64,000 nt of DNA, taken from contig RQTK01000017.1 of assembly GCA_003991915.1 (NCBI GenBank), forward strand, positions 56,861-120,860. Direction: 5' to 3'. Below are positions 35,301 through 47,300 of this stretch, one piece after another. The notes under the pieces were generated by a model. It saw nothing but the letters and a program-made list of their open reading frames with translations. It made no database searches and had not been told where the DNA came from. The position numbers and the translations under genes were made by a program. Position 1 is the stretch's first letter. The number at the start of each line of letters is the position of its first letter. This DNA comes from Elysia chlorotica. Taxonomy: Eukaryota > Mollusca > Gastropoda > Plakobranchidae.

Positions 35301-38300
35301 TTTAGTCTATGTAGAGCTTCACCAAAAATGAAAGGACAAATTTAATTAACACTCAACAAAGGAAAAAAATCTTTATCATGTTTAAAAGCAGGTATGATAT
35401 AATGGCACTGTCCCTTCAATTCCTTTACATTTCATAACTTTGTCGAGAAATTACAGGCATAAACAGACAACTCCAAGACGTCATTAGTGCAACAGACACA
35501 AAAAAGTAAATTACAAATTCTTCTTCTGTTTCCCCAAAAGATAAGTGGACATACTTTAGAGAAAGACAACCATTGGCATCAGTTTTCTGCTTGGACTATG
35601 TGTACTTATTGACCAGGCAAGATCACAAAAGAAAGAAGAAATTGGAATGTAATTCCCAAAGCTAGTATATCAAAGATGGCACTGTTAGCAAACCTGACCT
35701 CCTTATATTTTTCATTCCATTTTTTGTCTTTAAAACTTCTCAATCACTTCTAATGATGTATTAATTTGATTGTGTTTTTTTTCTGTAACATTGCGGCTGA
35801 AACAAACCTTAAGGGGACTAAGGGCCCAGAGGTTATATTGGTCTAAGCTAAACTTGTGATCCTCTCTTGAACAGACTTGATACCTCACAACTGATACGAC
35901 TAACTTGACTCACAGTTTTTACTTGATCTCTCTATTTCGGCTGTGTCAATCCACTTGTGTCTGTTTGGTGCAAATGTGTAACATATCTTTTTGTGGTTAG
36001 CCTAAATGTTATTATTTTGAAGTTTTTTTAAAGGTTATTATTAAGTGTCACTGGGAGAGTTGTTGTAGGTCTGCTTTTCCCTCAGTTTGGGTTGTGCAAA
36101 AATTTATAAGCCATAGCGACGTTGGGTGCGATAGATGGGTCTCTACTCTAGACATGCCCACAGAGATTCAATCTAGACACAAGTGAGAGAGGAAAAAGTG
36201 ATAGTGTAAGTAAAGTCCTTGAATTGAATTAGTTATCTCTGTAGACATTTACCTCTACTTTCAGTTTCACCACTTGGGACCGAAGATAACTACAAGGAAA
36301 TTGTCCGTTGTGACCCTCCGGTATACTGGCGATATTATGTTTTGGGCATGTTTTGAGATTGTCAGGATGTACAGATGAAAGGTACAGCAACAAACAAACA
36401 AACAATCCAGAAATGTTTCCTTATTGTTTGGAGTAGATCTCACCAGTCAGTGGACAAAAAAGCTAACAGAATTTTAAACCTCTTCAATTTAATGATTTAT
36501 ACTTAGCACTTTAGAAGAAGTGCTTAAATATTACTGACCTATAAAAGTGAGATAGGCTTCACCACCAAGTCCAATGGTAATCAGACGAATCATTTTGTGC
36601 AGGGCTATGCCGCGGTCAATGACCACGTTTTCTCCACTCATCTATAAAAAAAAACAAAACAGAAATGCATACACGCTCACATTTATTAAACCACAATGAA
36701 TTTAGAATTTACTACCCTACTTTACTTTTAATTTCTGTCCAATTCTCCTTCCACCTATTTTAAACCATAACATTATACCATGACAATTAATCACAAGGGT
36801 TGTTTTTTTATGCCTAGAGTTTTTATAATTGACTACCAAAAGGCGTAACTTTATTAACAACAAATGCAGCCACATCAGCTCAGCAGTCAGAGTTGAAATC
36901 CCACCAGCCACAATAAGTAGGCCAACAGCTGGTTGGGTCTATGTCAGTGTAGCATGACCAGCTGAGTCGGAGGTCCTGATAACATCGCTCTTTCTCTGTG
37001 TGCCAGCTAGTAAAATATGGTCAGACTCTTTCTCCGTGTGCCAGCTAGTAAAATATGGTCAGACTCTTTCTCCGTGTGCCAGCTAGTAAAACATTGTCAG
37101 ACTTGAGGCCTTGGGACTGTTGCTGTTTAGGTAACTGTAAGTGTTGTTGTTAAGAGACAGCTTGGGGATACCATGACACTGTCTCAGCCGGTCACATTAA
37201 TCTGATGCTGACCCAACCAGCAGGGGAAAAAGTCGCCGGAGTGGGATTCGAACCATGGACCTCCTGCGCCAGGGCTTCCGTGCGCACCTCTCCCCCCACC
37301 CCCGTTGCTGTCTGAGATCCTCTACAAGATAAAACAGTAAGAGAAAGAAAACTTTTGATTTTTCTGCTTACACAAGACATGTGTGTGTACATGTCCTTAT
37401 CCATGAGCCAGAAAGCGATTGTCTTGTCCCCCACCAGAGCCTGATCGTGGCTCTCGGCGTACGAGATGCACTTCTCTTTGTACCGCCGATTGGTGAGAGT
37501 GTGGACTATCAATCCCAAATCCCATTCTTCGTCAGACGAGTGCTTCAGGGTCTATGGAAAAAGGTAAACATTGACACATTCTTCTTGAAATGAGTACTTC
37601 AGGGTCTACAGAAAAAGCTAATGACACATTCTTCACCGGAAGACTGCTTCAGTCTAAAGAAAAAGGCGAACATTGACACATGCTTCAGTGTCTACAGAAA
37701 AAGGTAAAGATTGACACATTCCTTATCAGAAAAGTGCTTCAGGATTTACAGAAAAAGGTAAACTTTGACACATTCTTTGTCAGATGGGAGCTTCAGTGTC
37801 TTTAGAACCATGTTGTCTTTGGCCAGGTGTTGACACGCTTTGTGTAGGCGGAACACGCCTTCGCCATATTGTCCAGTCTTTACCGGGAATTGCAGATTCT
37901 GACGTGCAGTATGGGAAATGATAATTCAGCTCGGACAACATTATATACTACAACATTCGCAATAGGACTCATGACTGAAGAGTTCGAAGTAAACCTTTGA
38001 AAACAACAACAACAAACAATAACATTATAGATTTTTCCAATAAAATTAAAAATGACATAAATAGATCAGAAGGACTTGTACCCGTGGGAAGAAACGTCTT
38101 TCATTAAGTATGATCAGTTATCTCAGGCTTCAGGAGAGTTAGTGAAGATACGTTCGACTATTCTCCACTCACCAAAGCTCACCTTGATTCTCTGCCTGCA
38201 TAGCTTTACTTAACATGAATAGATTATAATTCTTTTTAGAAATATTTTTATGATAAAGGAGCATCATTCTTCAGGCAGTGTTAAAATCTTTTTGAAAAAC

Positions 38301-41300
38301 TAATTAAAAAACCTATATCAAATAAAAACAACATAGACAAAAAAAAAATCCTGACTGCTCCTACATTTTTCAGAGGAATAATGTCATGTCCCTATACGTT
38401 TAATTTTATGAACTTAGCAAGTAGAAGAAGTGCTTAAATATTACTGACCTATAAAAGTGAGATAGGCTTCACCACCAAGTCCAATGGTAATCAGACGAAT
38501 CATTTTGTGCAGGGCTATGCCGCGGTCAATGACCACGTTTTCTCCACTCATCTATAAAAAAAACAAAACAAAAAAGAAATACATATACGCTCACATTTAT
38601 TAAACCACAATGAATTTAGAATTTACTACCCTACTTTACTTTTAATTTCTGTCCAATTCTCCTTCCACCTATTTTAAACCATAACATTATACCATGACAA
38701 TTAATCACAAGGGTTGTTTTTTTATGCCTAGAGTTTTTATAATTGACTACCAAAAGGCGTAACTTTATTAACAACAAATGCAGCCACATCAGCTCAGCAG
38801 TCAGAGTTGAAATCCCAGCAGCCACAATAAGTAGGCCAACAGCTGGTTGGGTCTATGTCAGTGTAGCATGACCAGCTGAGTCGGAGGTCCTGATAACATC
38901 GCTCTTTCTCTGTGTGCCAGCTAGTAAAATATGGTCAGACTCTTTCTCCGTGTGCCAGCTAGTAAAATATGGTCAGACTCTTTCTCCGTGTGCCAGCTAG
39001 TAAAACATTGTCAGACTTGAGGCCTTGGGACTGTTGCTGTTTAGGTAACTGTAAGTGTTGTTGTTAAGAGACAGCTTGGGGATACCATGACACTGTCTCA
39101 GCCGGTCACATTAATCTGATGCTGACCCAACCAGCAGGGGAAAAAGTCGCCGGAGTGGGATTCGAACCATGGACCTCCTGCGCCAGGGCTTCCGTGCGCA
39201 CCCCTCCCCCCACCCCCGTTGCTGTCTGAGATCCTCTACAAGATAAAACAGTAAGAGAAAGAAAACATTGATTTTTCTGCTTACACAAGACATGTGTGTG
39301 TACATGTCCTTGTCCATGAGCCAGAAAGCGATTGTCTTGTCCCCCACCAGAGCCTGATCGTGGCTCTCGGCGTACGAGATGCACTTCTCTTTGTACCGCC
39401 GATTGGTGAGAGTGTGGACTATCAATCCCAAATCCCATTCTTCGTCAGACGAGTGCTTCAGGGTCTATGGAAAAAGGTAAGACATTGACACATTCTTCGT
39501 TAGACAAGTGCTTCAGGGTCTACAAAAAAAGCTAATGACATATTCCTCACCGGAAGACTGCTTCAGGGGTCTAGAGAAAAAGGCAAACATTGACACATGC
39601 TTCAATGTCTACAGAAAAAGGTAAAGATTGACACATTCTTCATCAGAAAAGTGCTTCAGGATCTACAGAAAAAGGTAAACATTGACAGATTCTTTGTCAG
39701 ATTAGTGCTTCAGTGTCTTTAGAAAAAGGTAAACATTGATACATTCTTCAATGGACAAGTGCTTCAGGGTCTACTGAAAATTAGACATCGACACATTCTT
39801 CATCAGAAAAGTGCATCAGAGTCTACAGAAAAGGTAAATATTGACACATTCTTTGTCAGATGAGTGCTTCAGGATCAACAGAAAAAGGTAAACTTTGGCA
39901 CATTTTTTATAGGACAAGTGCTTCAGGGTCTACAGAACAGGTAAAAATTGACAAATTCTTCATCTGACAAGTGCTTCAGGGTCTACAGAAAATGGTGAAC
40001 ATTGACATATTCTTCATCAGATGAGTGCAGCTCAGTAAAAGGTGCACTGCATCTCATAACAACAACAACAACAACAAAGTCCCATTTAATCTTTTGGCCT
40101 CGTACATTCAATTACTTGGGAGAAATGAAAACAGACCCAGATATAAAAAAATGCAACTGTGATGACATAGAGGAATCTGAAATAGGTGAACTTCAATACT
40201 AATCCTTCAGAAACACCAGGCTGTTTGGCTTTGAAGTCAACAAATCAGGAATTTACTCAAACTGAAAGATTGATTTTTTTGTTATCTCCAGAAGACTAGC
40301 CCACAACTTGCAGATTTTTAAAAGTTCAAATAGAAAAATATTCTCTTAAGTATGATATGGTTTTTCGTGCAATTTTTTTTTCTAGACCCTAATAAACAAA
40401 ATATTCTTTGTAAATTGGTAAATGGTATGTTTCTAGTCAGAAAGTTTAACAAAATCAAGAAAAGTTTTTAGGTTCACCTCCAAAATTCCATATTATAATA
40501 CAGGAACCAATCTCAAAAATGTGTATCGATTTTAGTTTTTCTAAAAAATAGTATCGTTTTTATTTTTTGTGTAACCATGTTTATTTTTATTATAATTATT
40601 ATGTGTGAAATACATGTAACATGTCCAAATCGATTTTCCCTCAAAGGGACAAATAAAGATTATCTTATCTTATCTTATATTTTGCTTATTCATCACCTTA
40701 ATCCACACATCCGGTATAGCCATAGCAAGTCTGTAATCGAACCCAGAGCCGCCTTCTGCAAGTGGACGACACAACAAGGGCATGCCAGAAACATCCTGAA
40801 GTGTAGAGAAAAACAGTATTTGCATGAGAGTGTGATGGAATGTATGAAGACGTTAAATGCAAACATTTTGAGAGATACATCTACAATTCTCAGTGTTACT
40901 GATCATCAGTACATTCAGTAAAGAAGTCACAATAAGTATTGTGAGGGGGAATTAAAAGTACAACGTATCATATCTTTAAAGTCAAACTGCCACAATCATT
41001 CTAAATTATGTTATAACTGTTATCAAAGTACTGTGTCAAAAACAGCACATAGAGGTCTGTCCATTTCCCAAGAGCTAAAACATTAGTAGCAATTATCATT
41101 GATATAGATAGGGTAATGTTTTGTTGCGAGGTGAGGTATAGGTGAGCATGAGATGATGTCGGGTAACCCTGATACTGAGGTCAGGTAAGTACAATCGAGC
41201 GTACCTCCGCCACAGTGACCATGAAGTCCGGGTAAAAGGAGTGTAGCATGTGGTTCGCCAGCATCATATACATCAGCGACTCTGTGTCCGTGTTCAGGCC

Positions 41301-44300
41301 AAAATACTCATCATAGTGGCCGCTAAAAGCATGACCTGAAATCCAAAGAAAGAAAAAGAAAATAAAGTGGACACAAAAAATGTTTTAACATACATACCAA
41401 AGTAAATTGTATCTTATCATGCCAAAACCACTACAAGTAATCATATATTTTATACCTGGTAGTCTCATTACTGTTAATAAAATAAATAAATATTTGTAAC
41501 TACAAATATACAAAAAGGGGGAAAAAAGCACTAGCACACTAGAACTGTGGCAGCTGTTATGTTTTCACCGCTGTGCAGTGAGAAGCCTCGTAACAAATTT
41601 ATTATCTAGTTGTATAGGCTGTGACCTTCTCATACACCTTTAACTCTTGCCTGTGTACTGAAGCAAAATAAGACATTTCCATGTGAAAAAAAAAAGAAAA
41701 ATTTAAAAGATATTTACAAAATACCTCACCAATAAATAATTATATCTTTTAAAATGAACATCATTCCCTCTTTTATTTTCGCCGCTTTACAAAAGTTTTG
41801 GCTTTAAAAAAATTATTAATTTTATGGATTTCACAATTTCAATAACACTTGCAATAGACCTAAAACTAATAAAGTGTTTATTTTCAATATCCTAAAAACT
41901 GACACTGTGAAACTTTCAATAACTCTTAGATGTTTAAATTATATCAGTGCACATAAATAATCAAAGGAGTGAAAATATTTATCAAATTGCACCAACATGA
42001 TGGAGGATGTAATGAAAAGATTTACCCATTCCATGAGTGTGGTACAACATAGATGTGACACCATCAAATCGAAAACCATCAAACTTATATTCTTCGATCC
42101 ACCATCTTAGATTGGACAACAAAAAACGAAGCACCTCTGGTCTGAAACAAAAATATGTACAAACTGAACAAATCATGTAACCTTGACGATCATTAATTAC
42201 AAAGAACAATTAGCTCCTGTCTCCCTTAAACTTATGAAGAGAGATTGAATCAGGATCCATTTTACCTTGATGCTATTAGTCATAAAAAGAACAATGTGTT
42301 GACACTCACCATAGAGTGCATTTCAAATAGCATTTATGTGAGCTGTTGGTTTATTTTTTATCTTATTTCTTTGTTGCAGTTTTGTTCCGACCTCAAATTT
42401 TATGTTTAACTGTATCTTTCTGTCCTTGTATCTTTATGTCTTTGTATCCTCCCATGATCTTTCGGGGTCGCTGTGGCCCTGGGGTAAAACATCGGCTTCA
42501 GGCGCAAAAGGCCTAGGTTAAAGCCCAGGCGATTGCTCTCCCTACTGGTTGGGTCGGTGTCAGTTTAATGTAACCGGCTGAGACAGGAGTCATGGTCTCT
42601 CCGTCCTGTCTCGTGTGTGGCAGCATATAAAATTGTCAGACTTCAGTCTTGGGGCCTGTCCACAATATAGCCTATATAGCGTTGATGTTGGACGTTAAAC
42701 CAAATCAACAATTACTCCTGTGGTCTTTCTCTGTCCACTCTCTTTATTATGTTGCTTTGTTGTTGTTAGGTTTGTCGTGATTGGGCATGTGTCGACTAAT
42801 CATCTCTCGAGGCGCGCTGAACAATCCTGAGCCTTTGACCATACTATAACTAAGTAAAAGCCACAAGATAAAATAAAAATAAAAATAACCCAACTACTAA
42901 AAGGAAAAAAATATAATGTGCATAAAGCAGTTTTCAACAAAAAATTTCAAATTTAAAGAAATGCGTAAAATGGAGTTTGGTTGCTTTTCTAGCGTAGTCT
43001 TCATTTACAATCAGATTTTTAGAAAAACACAATATAAAAACAGCAACGGAGGAGCGAGCAAACAAACACTCACTGTGTGTAGTTGAAGAGTCGCGAGTCC
43101 CACAGTTCGTGAGTACCGCGCTCTCCGTCGTGGAAGTAGCAGGAGTTAGTACCGTCAAACTGGTTCAGTCCGTCCACCGTGTTCTTGGAGGCGTGGCTGT
43201 GGACCACATCCAGCAGAACTGTGATGCCCCTACTGTGCGCCACATCTATCAGCTCCTTCAGCTCTTCCGGGTTGCCATAGCGACTCGACGCAGCAAAAAA
43301 GCTTGTAATCTGGTAACCAAAACTAGCGTAGTAGGCGTGTTCCATGATTGCCATCAGCTGTATAGCGTTGTACCCTGAGAGTTGACAGACAATCATGCCA
43401 TCATGTACATAATTACATACAAAATAACATTCTTAACTTTTCCTTTGGTGATTTTTTCTGGGAAGGGGGGGTTGGCTATTGATATATAAAGAATTTAATT
43501 CACTTTTAATTTTTCTTGTTTATGCGTAAAAATTGACCACCCATTATCCATTGTCATACCTAGAATTTAAATTTAGCAAAGATTGCTGCATTTTATAAGA
43601 GTTATGTTTAGATGGGTTTAGGAAAACATAAAACACTTGATATGTTGTCAGAGGATCAAGTAAAGTCCACAAATCTATCATGTTCAGATCTCTACATTAC
43701 TTGCAATATACAAGATTCTGTTGGGGAAACTAAGAGCATAAAATTAACATAGCAAGCTCTGCTGTCAACACAATCAAGCTTTTTGTTAAGCCAAGATGAC
43801 ATTGTGTCCTCAGAAAGAAAGTTTGGACACTTTTTTTTTCTTCTATTATTGCCTTTATACAATTTTGCTGGCTGCAGCCTTGAAATGAAAATAACAATAA
43901 TTACTTTTTATAGATAAACATCAAGCATCAGCTGGAGATTAATGACATAATAATAATAATCCGCAGACTCCATTAGCCGTTTCAGCCTTAAGTCGCTCTT
44001 TAGTTCTCCACAAACGCATGTAATGTTGCGTCATATATTCCACATTAACAAAAGTGGCTGGTTATCAAGTCTCACCCAGGAGCTAAAACGTCCTTGTCCT
44101 TTGGTCACCCTAGGCAAAGTATAGTAAATTACTTTCCTAAAAAATGTACTACTCAGATAATAAAGATCTCACTTCAGATTGAATTAAAAAACAACAACAA
44201 AATAAAATATCAGGGTAATGTGTAATCTATCATACCCAAATCTGCGATACGAGGAATGACATTTTGTGTGAATTCCTTGTAAGTGGCCACCTTCTGTTCC

Positions 44301-47300
44301 TTTGATGCGATTCCCACGTGGCTTTCGTAAATCTTCAACCCCTCTTTATGGCCAGGGTGTCTGTGCTTAAACCTGTAGACCTAAAGAATTACATTTATAA
44401 CCATAATTTTTTTATTCAGAGAGGAAAAGTGAATCTATTATACTTATAAATGTATATATATATAGGCATAGTAGTGCTTCTACAAATCCAACATCAAACT
44501 TTACTGCATTTGCCATTTTGTTAGACGATGTATAGCAATTTTATCGATTCATCATTAAGTTTGTGAGACTATGTGTTTTAACTTTGAAAACGCTTTTATA
44601 ATTTAAATGCTTTAAAATTATTTCTAATTTATTAAAACCAGAATTTATATTTAAGCCCATATAATGATGTAAAAAATTAACTGTAAATTAGTTTGGATAA
44701 TCACTGAGCCCTCACATAAGTTAAAGTTAAGGATTTAGGAAAACGAAACATCTATTCAATGTGCAAATAAATATACACTGGTCAGCAGCCCATGTATCTC
44801 ATTCCCTACTCCCTTTAATATCACATAATTCTGCCTGATAGAAAGATCATATTTTATTATTGATTTATATAGCTTTAAAGCAGTAAAGGCTTATAGAACC
44901 ATTTGCCCTTGTAAGGAGGAAAATACACCCTAGTTTTATAGGTTTGTATGTAAGCATGTCCCATAAAAGGAAGATCATAGAAAAAGTACCTGATTTATAT
45001 CAATTCTAAACATAAAATGATTTATACCAAAGAAAACTTTAAACCCTTCACTGCCTACATAATACTGTTAAAAAAGATATTAATAAAAAAAGAATAAACA
45101 AAAAGAATCAATAAAAATCAGTAAAGGCGGGAAACAATTTGTAAAAACATCTATTTAAGAGTTTTAAATAATTTCTGTAAAAGTGTTTTTTGCACATACC
45201 TGATTTTCAGGAGGATCCCAGTAAATTTGTTCAAAGATTGGAATATTATCAGGGCGAGCAACCATTTTAGCCCAGGGGCAGATGCGATCAACAATCTCTC
45301 CGTTGTGGAGTCGCATTCCCAGCTGAAGATAAAGTATAAGGTGTTATTTTGCTATTTAAATATTGCCCCCCCCCCCCCTGCCCCCCAAAAAAAGAAAATG
45401 TTATTTGATCTGTTTTTTTTTCTCAGGGTTTAAATCAATAAGAGTGACACCTTAGTCATTTTCATCATAGGCTCCATCAGCATCATCATAATCACAATCT
45501 TATTTAGCTATTTACGCCTGGTGACTTTGAAAATGATTCACCATCAAAGATTTAAATACTCCGGTGGTATGACCACGTGGAACGGTCAAGCGGAGCTATC
45601 GAGACAGCATTGGACATGCAAGTAACAGGAAGTCGTGGAAAAGGGAGACCCAGAATGAATGGAAGCAGGTGACAGAGAGGGATCGGAAAGACTGGAAACT
45701 CTCAACAACTGACCCTCATGACAGAAACACCTGGAGATCTGGTGTGAGATCAGCCATGCGTGCAGCAAGCCAGCTACCTGGAAGGGGGTCCACTGATGTG
45801 GATGTTGCCCCAGTACCTGCACTTTAATCAAAATACTGATGATGATGATGATGATGATGATGATTTGAATTTGCTTTTTTTTTTTTTTTGTCCTTTGTCA
45901 CAACTTCTTCAGACTGGCAATGTACGATAATTATTTGCTGACAAAATGAATGTCACAAAGTTTCTTGCATACCTTAAGTTTTGTCTGATGGCCAATAGGA
46001 GAAGTTCCGTCAGACTTGGGTGGAATTTTCAGGTGCCAGCGTCCATACTCTCCCTTTTTGAAGGCATATCTTTCCTCAATTTGCCAATCGTCTAAAGAAT
46101 TATATCAACCAAGTCAATCTAATTAAAATTCAAAAAATGGAATTGCTGATTTTACATGGTGTGAATGTTACCTATGTTGAGTTTTGGCCAAATGAAAATT
46201 GGGGGCTTAATTTTGTGTTTCAGATTACAAGTGAGATGTCACTGAAGTCCATGAAAATTTGTATCTTTATAAGTCCAACAACTGTAGAAACTTATATCAA
46301 AGAGAATAAACCTTGAAGGACTATTTAGATCCATAACAAAAAGCATTTCAAGGCTTTAGGAAGTTACTAGCCAAAGAATATATAAATGACAGACTAGGTA
46401 ACTCATAGAACTAAACAAATTATAATCAAATTTGATTGATTATTGTTTCTAGTTATGCTATGTCATAATGAAAAAAAAAATCTGTCTCTGGAGCAGAGCT
46501 ATCAATTATGCTTGGGTGCAGGGTGTCTTGTTTTGACAGAGTTCGTGTCATTCTCGTCTAAATCTTAGACTGACTTGTTTAATTCATTTTTTATTTGTCA
46601 ATCTTTATTCTGCCTACTTCATCTATAGATGCAAGACATAAGTTCTGATTACTAGCAATTTAGCACTGAAGAGTAGAACATTGGGAAATGGAGATAGACA
46701 AATAGACAGACAGACAAACACACAACAGACAAACAAAGAGACAGAGACAGAGAGAAATAGAGAGAGAGAGACAGACATACAGACAGAAAGAGAGGGAAGG
46801 AGAGAGAGAAAGAGAGGGAAAGGGAGCAGGGTGGGGGTGTTAATTTGCGTAAGAATAATTCTGCATATAAATTAAATAAAAAGGGATTCCTAGTCCTAAT
46901 CTGAATTTAGTCACATATTAACAACCAATAGTCCATCCAAAAAAGACATCAAGATTTTTATATACAAAATCAGCAGAGTGGTCTAAAACTTACTAAATTC
47001 TCCTCGCAGGTAAATTCCTGCTGCTCCTGGTGCCCACTCAGTAACCTCAATGGAATTATCAGGCTGACGATGAACTCCAAATTTCTCATAGCCTCGAGAA
47101 AATTGATCTAAACCACCTTCATTATTCTCTATTTTTTGTAGCAGTTCTTGCAGGCAAGAGTATCTGTGAAGCGCATACAAAAAAAAAAACCAATCATCTT
47201 TCAAATATCTGACATGATTTTATAACATCTAAATAGATTTGTTAAAATAGTTCAGACTTTTGAATAGATGTTTGTACTGCTTTTATTCAATGAAAGCATG

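Noticed and set aside
40577-40921. 114-codon plus-strand frame
   Set aside because: It is antisense to GBE1 exon 9 (40697-40795) and runs over a LINE tail; the coding strand there is minus.
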